NCBI GenBank assembly: GCA_028701645.1
Contig: JAQVQI010000014.1
Coordinates: 1 to 16,778 of the forward strand
DNA length: 16,778 nt
DNA from: Candidatus Shapirobacteria bacterium
GTDB taxonomy: Bacteria > Patescibacteriota > Microgenomatia > UBA12405
Direction of reading: 5' to 3'
Part shown: positions 1 through 6,826 of the stretch, one piece after another
How the letters are laid out: the number at the start of each line of letters is the position of its first letter
Position numbering within the stretch: position 1 is the first letter of the stretch
Made by a program: the position numbers and the translations under genes
Notes under the pieces: model-generated
Told to the model about the DNA's origin: nothing
The model's input: the letters and a program-made list of their open reading frames with translations, nothing else
The model's database searches: none

Positions 1-244
1 TGTGTGTTTTTATAAACTGTCTCCCTTGATAACTTTTCAGTTGTTTTTCTCGAATTAAAGCTTGTTTTCGAGTTTGACATATTTCTGAATAGATTAATTG
101 CCATCCTAATCCAAATCTTTTGGTATATGTATGTTTCGAATTCTCTGGATCATTGTGTTCTTTTATTCGAACATCCAAATCCATGGTTTGACCAATGTAT
201 ATTTTATTATGACATTGATTGTAGATTCCATATACATAAAACAC
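1..244 (-). CDS. GIY-YIG nuclease family protein, 3' end cut by window edge
   Basis: The minus strand is open from base 250 to the left edge and encodes a small GIY-YIG nuclease of the UvrC-N/YhbQ type. Visible from a GTG at 244: YVYGIY at residues 3-8, KIYIGQT at 14-20, the conserved Arg at 26 in DVRIKEH, and the metal-binding Glu at 66 in IREKQLKSY. These family proteins are about 80-100 residues, so only the last few residues are missing. The GTG at 244 puts FYVY at the usual N-terminal position. The frame stays open upstream through a palindromic repeat (272-289), and no good ribosome binding site is seen, so the start is uncertain. Such stand-alone proteins are presumed nucleases of unknown substrate, often scattered among genomes. 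Confidence 0.8.
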   Translation of the reverse strand, partial: MFYVYGIYNQCHNKIYIGQTMDLDVRIKEHNDPENSKHTYTKRFGLGWQLIYSEICQTRKQALIREKQLKSYQGRQFIKTH

Positions 245-271
245 AAAGTATTTTAACAGGCGGGCTTCTAC

Positions 272-289
272 CTCCGCCAGTTGGCGGAG
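272..289. repeat. Dispersed palindrome, CCGCCAGTTGGCGG type
   Basis: An 8-bp arm CTCCGCCA faces TGGCGGAG across two bases. The same core recurs, with variations, at 1044-1060, 4168-4183 and 13050-13065, always outside genes or in a leader. It lies just upstream of the GIY-YIG start and its reverse strand could be read through in that frame. Confidence 0.7.
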
Positions 290-308
290 AGCTATAGGGG
301 AATAATTT

Positions 309-338
309 AATTTTCAATTTTCAAAATCCAATTTTCAA
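309..338. repeat. Solo copy of the four-helix-bundle cassette end repeat
   Basis: Bases 318-338 are an exact 21-bp match, in inverted orientation, to 9582-9602, the right end of the cassette holding the four-helix-bundle gene. No cassette gene is present here, so this is a stand-alone copy. It sits in the 245-491 gap, where I see no other gene. Confidence 0.75.
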
Positions 339-478
339 AAAAAATGAAAACTAAAGATTTCAATGTGCAAACAGGACTGAGTTTGATTATATTCTAACCA
401 AGCCTGAAAGTCTATCATTTCTTTGTTAGAAAATAAATACAAAATTTGCTGGAATGCGGGGTGTATTGATATATATAG

Positions 479-484
479 TATAAT
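479..484 (+). promoter_or_regulatory. -10 box for the histidine phosphatase gene
   Basis: A perfect TATAAT ends 7 bases before the ATG at 492, so transcription would begin at or next to the A of the start codon (leaderless). No convincing -35 is seen at the right distance. Confidence 0.6.
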
Positions 485-491
485 AACTACC

Positions 492-1034
492 ATGAAATTA
501 ATTTTGGTCAGACACGGGCAGACAGATGCTAATAAAAACGGGATTATTCAAGGTGTTGACGATAATAAACTAAATAGTACAGGAATTGAGCAAGCAAAAG
601 AAGTTGGAAAAGAACTTAAGAAAAAATATAAAATTGATATGGTTTTTTGCTCACCTTTGATCAGGTGTGTGGAGACGCTAAATAATATTTTGGAAGAATA
701 CCCAATTGAAGGAGAAATTTTTATGTGTAAATTAATCCAGGAAAGAGATTTTGGTGAATACACAGGAGTAGATGAAAAAAATATTAATGAAAAAGAATTA
801 AATCAAAAAACTAAATTGACAGAAGAAACGGGAGTTGAAGATATTGAGAGTTTGGAAAAAAGATCTCAATTGTTTTTGGAAGATTTGAAACTGGAAGATG
901 GAAATAAGACGGTTTTGGTAATTAGCCATCACGGACCGATAAGAATGATGATAAATAAATTGACTGGAAAAAACCTTGACGATATTAAGGTTGAAAACGG
1001 AAAAATATTGGAATTTGATATTGATACTGAATGA
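492..1034 (+). CDS. Histidine phosphatase superfamily protein (phosphoglycerate mutase-like)
   Basis: A 180-residue protein of the branch-1 histidine phosphatase fold. The phosphorylated His lies in LVRHGQTDAN (R7, H8, G9), the pocket Arg is R58 in SPLIRCVET, the acid/base Glu is E84 in QERDFGEYTG, and the second His is H146 in ISHHGPIR. This family covers cofactor-dependent phosphoglycerate mutases, alpha-ribazole phosphatases and broad-specificity phosphatases; the short length and lack of mutase-specific insertions favour a phosphatase, with substrate unknown. The frame could be extended to a TTG at 423, but that adds residues absent from the family, and TATAAT at 479-484 points to ATG 492. 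It ends with TGA, converging on rpoD across 58 bases of repeat. Confidence 0.88.
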   Translation: MKLILVRHGQTDANKNGIIQGVDDNKLNSTGIEQAKEVGKELKKKYKIDMVFCSPLIRCVETLNNILEEYPIEGEIFMCKLIQERDFGEYTGVDEKNINEKELNQKTKLTEETGVEDIESLEKRSQLFLEDLKLEDGNKTVLVISHHGPIRMMINKLTGKNLDDIKVENGKILEFDIDTE

Positions 1035-1069
1035 GATTGCTTCTCCACCAGCTGGCGGATCGCAATGAC
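1035..1069. repeat. Dispersed palindromic repeat, copy A (GATTGCTTC...GCAATGAC)
   Basis: This 35-bp unit matches 4159-4193 at 33 of 35 positions. It is an imperfect palindrome: ATTGC and GCAAT at the ends and a CCACCAGCTGGCGG core. A further half-copy (TTCGCAATGACG) follows at 1081-1092. It fills the space between two convergent genes and could act as a hairpin at both 3' ends, though no T-tract follows. Confidence 0.85.
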
Positions 1070-1092
1070 GTGTTTTGATGTTCGCAATGACG

Positions 1093-2178
1093 TTATTCTA
1101 AATAGTCTTGGAGTTTTTTTCTTCGAGAAGGATGTCTTAATTTTCTGAGGGCTTTGGCTTCGATTTGGCGAATGCGTTCACGAGTGACATTGAAAATTTT
1201 GCCAACTTCTTCGAGAGTTTTGGGGGTTTCACCCATTAAACCAAATCGAAGGGAAAGAACTTTGGTCTCGCGTTCATCAAGTGATGACAAAACTTCTTCG
1301 ATTGATTCACGAAGTAGTTCTTTACTGGTTTCTTCATAGGGAGACATTTGAGTGGTGTCTTCAATAAAATCACCCAAAAATGAGTCTTCATCGTCGCCAA
1401 CTGGAGTCGAAAGTGAGGTGGTATCCTGGGAAATTCGATAAATTTCTTCAACTTTTTCAATAGTGACTCCAACTTCTTCGGCAATTTCTCCGACGGTTGG
1501 CTCTTTGCCTAATCTTTGAGTCAGGGCTCTAGTGGCTTTGTAAACTTTGTTTATGGTCTCAACCATATGAACTGGAATACGAATTGTTTTGGCTTGGTCG
1601 GCAATAGCTCGAGTAATTGCTTGGCGAATCCACCAAGTAGCATAAGTAGAAAACTTAAAACCGCGGTGCCAATCGAATTTTTCGACAGCACGCATTAAAC
1701 CTTGATTCCCTTCTTGGACTAAATCTAAAAACGTAAGTCCGCGACCAATATATTTTTTGGCAATAGAGACAACTAACCTTAAATTGGCATTAATTAAATT
1801 TTCTCGAGCTGCTTGAGAACCTTTTTCGATTGACTTGGCAAGTGAAACTTCTTCTTCGAAGGTCAATAAATTGATTTTGCCAATTTCTTTGAGATACATG
1901 CGAACTGAGTCGACATTGTTTTTTTGAACTAAAAGAGTTAGGAGGTCGGAAGAATTGGTTTTGGCTCTTTCAGTTTCCAAAACTTCTTTTGATTCGACTT
2001 TGTCGAAAACATCAATCCCTCTTTCGAAAAGAAAATCAAAAAGATTATCAACGTCTTCAAGGTGTTTTTCTGGTTCGGGAATTTGAACTAAAATTTCATC
2101 GTTGGTTAGGTAATGAAGTTTTTTGGCTTGAGTAAGAAGTGTCTGCTTGATTTTAGAAAGATTTAAGGTGGTCGCCAT
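1093..2178 (-). CDS. rpoD: RNA polymerase primary sigma factor (sigma-70/RpoD)
   Basis: A 361-residue group-1 sigma factor that directs core RNA polymerase to housekeeping promoters. A short region 1.1-like part spans about 20-60, region 1.2 about 88-120 (SVRMYLKEIG), and region 2 about 126-200 with the -10-melting motif FSTYATWWIRQAITR at 176-190. Region 3 spans about 205-275 and region 4 about 285-361, with the -35-binding helix-turn-helix and VTRERIRQIE at 331-340. It is shorter than E. coli RpoD because the non-conserved insert is missing, as in many small genomes. Region 2 looks fully standard, in line with the TATAAT boxes seen here. It lies downstream of dnaG, the classic macromolecular-synthesis pairing, but has its own -10 box. 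Confidence 0.97.
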   Translation of the reverse strand: MATTLNLSKIKQTLLTQAKKLHYLTNDEILVQIPEPEKHLEDVDNLFDFLFERGIDVFDKVESKEVLETERAKTNSSDLLTLLVQKNNVDSVRMYLKEIGKINLLTFEEEVSLAKSIEKGSQAARENLINANLRLVVSIAKKYIGRGLTFLDLVQEGNQGLMRAVEKFDWHRGFKFSTYATWWIRQAITRAIADQAKTIRIPVHMVETINKVYKATRALTQRLGKEPTVGEIAEEVGVTIEKVEEIYRISQDTTSLSTPVGDDEDSFLGDFIEDTTQMSPYEETSKELLRESIEEVLSSLDERETKVLSLRFGLMGETPKTLEEVGKIFNVTRERIRQIEAKALRKLRHPSRRKKLQDYLE

Positions 2179-2185
2179 AGCGTGT

Positions 2186-2191
2186 ATTGTA
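2186..2191 (-). promoter_or_regulatory. -10 box for rpoD
   Basis: TACAAT on the minus strand ends 7 bases before the rpoD ATG, in the 33-bp gap after dnaG. It predicts a leaderless rpoD transcript in addition to any read-through from dnaG. Confidence 0.5.
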
Positions 2192-2211
2192 TACGAAATT
2201 AACCAATAAAT

Positions 2212-4023
2212 CTAGCTTTTTTTGATTTGGACTTTTGATAACTCAGAAAGTAGCTTATTGTACTCCTTTTCGGCTTCGACAAGTTCAAGTTGTTTTTCTT
2301 GTTTTTCAAATTTAGAAATTTGATGACTAAGAAAATTTAGCCTATCTTTTAGAAAAAATGAATCAAGTTGAGTAATAGTTTTTTTAATTTCTGACAAACG
2401 TTGGTGTGATTCAGTTTGGCTCATGGTGGAGTCAAGATAAATTGACTGAAAAGTTGGCCGGATTTCTGGAGATAATAAAGACTCAAAATTTTTTGGCTCA
2501 AAATCTTCAATTTCAAGTAATTGTTTGGCAATAGATTGAAAACGATGGTCAGAAAGTCGAGAAAGCTGGATTTTTAGTTTTTGGGATAATTTGGCGGGGT
2601 TTTTGGCACCAAAAACTAAAGTTAAAAGTAATTGTTCAAGTTTTTGGGTTTTAATTGAATCTTGGGGTTCATTTGTTTCTGAATTTGGAGTTATACTTGG
2701 AGATAATCTGCCAACAGCTAAAGCAGGTTGGACAGACAAGTATTTTTGGGATTCTTCAATAATTGACTCGTGACTAGAATTTAGTTCATCGGCTAATTTT
2801 TGAAAATAATCTGATTTGATAACGGAATTTTTTATTTTTACTAAAAAAGGTAACACCACTGAAAGGATTTCTTTTTTGCCTTTGACGGTTTGAGGATCGT
2901 TGGCTTTGATTTGAGATTGAATAATAAAATCCCAAACAGAAATGGATAAATCGATTTGTTTTTTGAAATAATCTAAGTCTGACCTGACAGCTTCGTCGGG
3001 GTCTTTGTATTTGTCGCCTAAAATCAAAACCTTAATATCAAACTCCATAGAATCGGCCAATTCAATACTTTTTTTGGCAGCATTGTTACCGGCGAAATCC
3101 GAATCTAAGGCTAGAATTAGAGTGTCAGTAAAACGCCGTAAAAGCTGAAGCTGATCCTGAGTAAAAGCAGTCCCCTTGATGGCAATGATATTTTTGACTC
3201 CTGATTGAAAAGGAGAAATCATATCAAACTCCCCTTCGGTTACCAAGACATAGTTTTTGGTTTTGATAGCCTCTTTGGCTAAATGGAGACCAAAAAGATT
3301 TTGACTTTTTTTGTAAACTTCGGTTTCGGGTGAGTTGATATATTTGGCGGAATTTTGGTTTTTGCTGGTGGGTAAAATTCGGCCAGAAAAACCTAAAATT
3401 CGACCACGGTAATCGGAGAGAGGAAAAGTAAGACGGCCTTGAAATCGATCGTAAAGACGAGAATTGTACTGACTCTGGCCAAAAGTGCCAGTGGCAATTA
3501 AATCAGGAATTTTATAACCCTTTTTGGTTAAATAATTTATTAAAAGCTCTGGGTTTTCGGGAGAATAACCAATATTGAACTGTTTGATGGTTGAGAGAGT
3601 AATACCTCTATTTTGGACATAATCTAGGGCAGATTTTCCCAAAACATGAGAGGTAAGAAGATAATTATAAAATTTGGCAACTTGAGTATTAATCTCGATT
3701 AAAACTTTTTTCTTTGATTCTTCTTGAGTAACAAATTCGCTTTTTTGGAGAACAACCCCCGCCATTAGAGCGAGTTCGGTTAGGGCTTCACGAAAATCAA
3801 TCCGCTCGTATTCTTGTAAAAAGGTGAAAACATCACCAGATTTGCCGCAACCAAAACATTTGAAAATTTGTAATTCTTCTGAGACGGTGAAAGAAGGGGT
3901 TTTTTCGCCATGAAACGGACAACAGGCAAGATAGTTGTGGCCACGTTTTTTGAGGGGGACATAGCGATTAATAACATCGACAATGTTGAGTTTTTGTTTG
4001 ATTTCGTCGACCTGGTTATCCAC
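2212..4023 (-). CDS. dnaG: DNA primase DnaG
   Basis: A 603-residue primase that makes RNA primers at replication forks. The N-terminal CHC2 zinc ribbon has C35, H38, C56 and C59 (CCPFHGEKTPSF ... FKCFGCG). The catalytic core includes the SRLYDRFQGRLTFPL region and a Toprim fold with VTEGEFD and ALDSDFAGN. The C-terminal third (about 430-603) is poorly conserved, Ser/Gln/Lys-rich and helical, and should be the helicase-interaction domain. The start is GTG at 4023, placed exactly six bases after a TATAAT box, giving MDNQVDEIKQ, a normal DnaG N-terminus. rpoD follows 33 bases downstream on the same strand. Confidence 0.97.
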   Translation of the reverse strand: MDNQVDEIKQKLNIVDVINRYVPLKKRGHNYLACCPFHGEKTPSFTVSEELQIFKCFGCGKSGDVFTFLQEYERIDFREALTELALMAGVVLQKSEFVTQEESKKKVLIEINTQVAKFYNYLLTSHVLGKSALDYVQNRGITLSTIKQFNIGYSPENPELLINYLTKKGYKIPDLIATGTFGQSQYNSRLYDRFQGRLTFPLSDYRGRILGFSGRILPTSKNQNSAKYINSPETEVYKKSQNLFGLHLAKEAIKTKNYVLVTEGEFDMISPFQSGVKNIIAIKGTAFTQDQLQLLRRFTDTLILALDSDFAGNNAAKKSIELADSMEFDIKVLILGDKYKDPDEAVRSDLDYFKKQIDLSISVWDFIIQSQIKANDPQTVKGKKEILSVVLPFLVKIKNSVIKSDYFQKLADELNSSHESIIEESQKYLSVQPALAVGRLSPSITPNSETNEPQDSIKTQKLEQLLLTLVFGAKNPAKLSQKLKIQLSRLSDHRFQSIAKQLLEIEDFEPKNFESLLSPEIRPTFQSIYLDSTMSQTESHQRLSEIKKTITQLDSFFLKDRLNFLSHQISKFEKQEKQLELVEAEKEYNKLLSELSKVQIKKS

Positions 4024-4029
4024 AGATTA

Positions 4030-4039
4030 ATTATACCAA
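4030..4039 (-). promoter_or_regulatory. Extended -10 promoter of dnaG
   Basis: TTGGTATAAT on the minus strand is an extended -10 element (TGN plus TATAAT). The box ends six bases before the GTG start, so the message should be leaderless. A weak -35 (CTGAAA, 18-bp spacer) lies inside the neighbouring 8-bp repeat array. Confidence 0.65.
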
Positions 4040-4047
4040 TAAGTTAG

Positions 4048-4095
4048 TCAGATTTTCAGCTTATCAGCTAGTCAGGCTGTCAGCTTGTCAGATTG
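4048..4095. repeat. 8-bp period tandem array, six TCAGnnnn units
   Basis: TCAG occurs at 4048, 4056, 4064, 4072, 4080 and 4088, a strict 8-bp period. The four spacer bases vary (ATTT, CTTA, CTAG, GCTG, CTTG, ATTG). The array directly abuts the upstream side of the dnaG promoter and covers its -35 position. Confidence 0.75.
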
Positions 4096-4107
4096 TTGGT
4101 AAATAAT

Positions 4108-4193
4108 GTCATTGCGAGGAGTGAAATGACGTGGATTTGGGTTTTACATTACCAACTAGATTGCTTCTCCGCTAGCTGGCGGATCGCAATGAC
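4108..4193. repeat. Dispersed palindromic element, full copy with inverted ends
   Basis: GTCATTGCGA at 4108 is mirrored by TCGCAATGAC at 4184-4193, enclosing about 66 bp. The right 35 bp (4159-4193) is near-identical to 1035-1069. Another partial copy (GATCGCAATGAT) follows at 4203-4214. The element lies between the end of the polyprenyl synthase gene and the start of dnaG. No ORF is inside it, so it looks like a REP/MITE-like unit. Confidence 0.75.
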
Positions 4194-4220
4194 ATAGAGA
4201 AAGATCGCAATGATGTAGAT

Positions 4221-5318
4221 CTACTGATTTCTGTTAGTGATAAAGTCAATGCCAGAAAGAATTTGAGAACGGAAGGGTTGATGAGATAAAAACTGGAGTT
4301 CAGTTTCAAAAATTTTGGTAGCTTCTTGAGAAAATTTGTTGGCTAACTGACGACCATAGTCGAGACTACCAAAGTTTTTCATTTGATCGATAACCCAGTT
4401 GATTTCGCTTTCGGTTTTTTGATCACGAGGCTTTAATAAAATTACTTGAAGTTTGATTTTGCTGGCAGAATCAATATGATTTAGAAGATGGACTAACATA
4501 ATTGTCCGTTTACCTTCATAAATATCATTTCCTTGCTGTTTTTTTTGGCCACCAAAATCGGAAGTAAGATCGAGTAAATCATCGATTATTTGAAAAGATC
4601 TGCCCAACATGACACCGAAACAATAAATTGATTCTAATTGTGAATCAGTGGCACCGGCTAAGATAGCCCCTAAACGCATGGGGCCAGCGATAGTGTAATA
4701 GCCAGTTTTGCTTTCGAGAATTAATAAAAGGTCCTCTTCGGTTAAGTCAAAACGATTGTCCTGGGTCCATTTGATTTCGATAGTTTGGCCGAGAATTGTC
4801 CGGTTAATCATGGTAAAAAATTCCTGATGAATTTTTTGAGCCAGATTTTTGTCTAAAATAGAATAATTTTGGGATAAAACTTGCCACATAAGAACATGAA
4901 GCGCATCGCCGGCATTGATAGCAAGTTCGTTGCCGTAAATTTTTTGGATAGCTGGTAAACCACGACGCTGTTCGGATTGGTCCTCAATATCATCATGACT
5001 AAGAATCCAGTCTTCAGAAATTTGCATAGCAGAGGCAGTGGGAATAGCTTTGTTAATATCAAAACCCATAGCTTGGGCGGTTAGTAAAACCAAAGAAGGG
5101 CGAAGGTATTTGCCTTTTCGACGGGGATAATCACTAACCATGTCAAAATGAAAATCAACTAGAAAGCGATATTTTGGGTCAATACGGCAAAAGTCGGGAA
5201 AGTCTTTGACCTGATTAAGATTGGTTTTGATATGAGACCAAACTAAGTTTTTGTAATTGTTTAAGACGTCAAGAAAATTAATTGACGGCGATATTGGTGG
5301 TTTCATTTTTTTTAACAT
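4221..5318 (-). CDS. Polyprenyl (isoprenyl) diphosphate synthase
   Basis: A 365-residue trans-isoprenyl diphosphate synthase, the family that condenses isopentenyl diphosphate with allylic diphosphates. The first Asp-rich motif is HDDIED (D109, D110, D113), followed by RRG at 118-120; the second is FQIIDDLLD (D246, D247, D250). GKGKYLRP-like substrate-binding sequence appears as RRKGKYLRPSL near residue 67. Product chain length cannot be read with confidence. The 5' end overlaps the upstream membrane-protein gene by 41 bases (29 if the second Met at 5306 is used), so the two are co-transcribed. No strong Shine-Dalgarno is visible. In reduced genomes such an enzyme may serve carrier-lipid synthesis or process scavenged precursors. 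Confidence 0.92.
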   Translation of the reverse strand: MLKKMKPPISPSINFLDVLNNYKNLVWSHIKTNLNQVKDFPDFCRIDPKYRFLVDFHFDMVSDYPRRKGKYLRPSLVLLTAQAMGFDINKAIPTASAMQISEDWILSHDDIEDQSEQRRGLPAIQKIYGNELAINAGDALHVLMWQVLSQNYSILDKNLAQKIHQEFFTMINRTILGQTIEIKWTQDNRFDLTEEDLLLILESKTGYYTIAGPMRLGAILAGATDSQLESIYCFGVMLGRSFQIIDDLLDLTSDFGGQKKQQGNDIYEGKRTIMLVHLLNHIDSASKIKLQVILLKPRDQKTESEINWVIDQMKNFGSLDYGRQLANKFSQEATKIFETELQFLSHQPFRSQILSGIDFITNRNQ

Positions 5319-6432
5319 TTTTAGAACCTAGAGTAACTAAACGGCCTAAAGTATAAGGATAAATCATATACATAACTTCAAAAGTAGCAACGGATAGTTC
5401 GAAAGCCGAAGGGATTTGGTTGGTAATAAAGAAAGCACCAGCACCTAAAACGAGAGCATTTTTGAGACTGGTACGCATTTTTTCATGAAAAACTCGAGAA
5501 ACAATTTTTGGGTCAATACCGGCTAATTTGGCAACTTTGGCGTCGTTGGAGTTGTTTTTGTAACCTGCATGGATAGTGGTTAAAAAAGTGCCGACAGCGG
5601 TAACAAAATTCATTGAGGTATTTTGGCGGGTAAGGTCAACTTTGAGAAGAAGCCCTTGAAAAGCGATGGGAATATGACGGAGAAGAAAAATAATACCAAT
5701 AGTCAGGACTCCACCAAAGCCGCCAATAGTGGCCAGAAGTCGATTGTATCGGATCCGGGCATAAAGAATCTTTTGGTTTCTTTTGAAGATAAAGCGGACC
5801 AAGCGCCAAATAAGACGGAGACCAATTAGAAATAAAACGGCACTACCAATAAAGGTAATAATTGTGTTCCAAGGTAAGGCGGTGGTTTCGGTTATTTTGA
5901 AAAAAGGAAATTTGAAAATGGTCCCCTTGAGAGGGTACTCTGGGTATGGAACCCAGTCGTATAAAAACTTGACTCTATCAAGGGGTTTATTGTAAAAATC
6001 AACTAAAAAAATACGCCCAGCAGAAAAGAAAGCAATCGCATTAACAAAAAAGTTAAAGATAAAAAAAACAATAGCACTATTCCCTTCTTTGACTTTTTTG
6101 GAAAATACCACTAATTGTTGTTTTTCTTCGGTTTTATCTATCTCATCTTCGAAATCTTTTAAAGGTTGATCAAGAACATTACCGATAAGCCGGAGAGGCA
6201 TAAAAAGAATGTTTTGAAGAATACCTATAAGTAGTACAGAAAGCCAGATTTGGTGAGTGACATAGTAAAGAGAGAAGAAGATACTGGTATAAAGTCGAAA
6301 ACTGCCACCACGAAAAAACCAGATAAAAAGATAGATTAAAAAGACAAGCAAAAAAGTAGTAAGTAAAGGAAGAAATTTACGACTGTTGTCAATTTTGCGG
6401 ACTTGTGAAAAAGTTGATTGATTTTCGACCAT
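5278..6432 (-). CDS. Multi-pass membrane protein of unknown function
   Basis: A 384-residue integral membrane protein I do not recognise. Hydrophobic segments lie near residues 21-40, 50-78, 119-146, 189-210, 232-251 and a weaker one near 320-340. A charged stretch at 88-116 (DEIDKTEEKQQ) and a soluble segment at about 270-320 lie between them. There is no signal-peptide cleavage site or catalytic motif. It is first in an operon with the polyprenyl diphosphate synthase, overlapping it by 41 bases, so a role in handling isoprenoid lipids is possible but is inference from position only. TATAAT ends six bases before its ATG, so the gene appears leaderless. Confidence 0.8.
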   Translation of the reverse strand: MVENQSTFSQVRKIDNSRKFLPLLTTFLLVFLIYLFIWFFRGGSFRLYTSIFFSLYYVTHQIWLSVLLIGILQNILFMPLRLIGNVLDQPLKDFEDEIDKTEEKQQLVVFSKKVKEGNSAIVFFIFNFFVNAIAFFSAGRIFLVDFYNKPLDRVKFLYDWVPYPEYPLKGTIFKFPFFKITETTALPWNTIITFIGSAVLFLIGLRLIWRLVRFIFKRNQKILYARIRYNRLLATIGGFGGVLTIGIIFLLRHIPIAFQGLLLKVDLTRQNTSMNFVTAVGTFLTTIHAGYKNNSNDAKVAKLAGIDPKIVSRVFHEKMRTSLKNALVLGAGAFFITNQIPSAFELSVATFEVMYMIYPYTLGRLVTLGSKNVKKNETTNIAVN

Positions 6433-6466
6433 TGGTTAATTATACAATCTAATTTATACTGTAACT
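6433..6466. promoter_or_regulatory. 34-bp divergent, back-to-back leaderless promoters
   Basis: The minus-strand box TATAAT (6439-6444) ends six bases before the ATG at 6432. The plus-strand box TATACT (6455-6460) ends six bases before the ATG at 6467. The whole intergenic space is only 34 bp, so each polymerase's -35 contact would fall at or inside the opposite gene's start. -35 matches are weak (TTGGTT at 6432-6437 for the plus side). Confidence 0.6.
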
Positions 6467-6826
6467 ATGCCAGAAAACAAAGAGACACTGATACCACCAA
6501 TAGAAAGAACAGAAACATCGACAAGAATGGTGGATTTGCAAAGTGAGAGAATAGTCAGTGTTCCGGCGGAAGTTAAAACTTGGATGAGAAAAATTGAAGA
6601 AGACCCGACAATTACGAATAATGGAAATCAACAGACAAATGGGGACAATGATTCAATTATGCAACCAATTGCAACGACGGTAACAAAAATTACTTTGCCC
6701 ACGACTAAAAAAACATTTACGGGAGGATTTTCGCAACCAACAGACAATGCCTGGAAGTGGTTGACAACTTTTATATTAAGAATTATCAAAAAGAGTAAAG
6801 GTAATGTAAAATTTAAAGAGGAATGA
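6467..6826 (+). CDS. Hypothetical protein, Pro/Thr-rich, partner of the downstream ATPase
   Basis: A 119-residue protein I do not recognise. The N-terminal 45 residues are polar and Arg/Glu-rich (IERTETSTRM). The middle (about 50-90) is low-complexity, rich in Asn, Gln, Thr and Pro, and probably disordered. The C-terminal part is more hydrophobic (AWKWLTTFILRIIKK, about 92-107), followed by a basic tail, possibly a membrane-associating helix. It begins at a leaderless-type promoter and its TGA overlaps the ATG of the ATPase gene by four bases (ATGA), so the two are translationally coupled. A joint function with that ATPase is likely by position, with no direct evidence. Confidence 0.75.
   Translation: MPENKETLIPPIERTETSTRMVDLQSERIVSVPAEVKTWMRKIEEDPTITNNGNQQTNGDNDSIMQPIATTVTKITLPTTKKTFTGGFSQPTDNAWKWLTTFILRIIKKSKGNVKFKEE

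Noticed and set aside
328..411. Short minus-strand ORF starting MIDFQAWLEYNQ
   Set aside because: Too short, no family resemblance, and its end is made of the dispersed repeat sequence.
423..491. TTG start giving 23 extra residues on the histidine phosphatase
   Set aside because: The added residues have no family match and the TATAAT box at 479-484 lies inside this stretch, right before the ATG at 492.
4048..4095. CRISPR array
   Set aside because: The period is 8 bp with only four conserved bases; no 25-40-bp repeats or cas genes are present.
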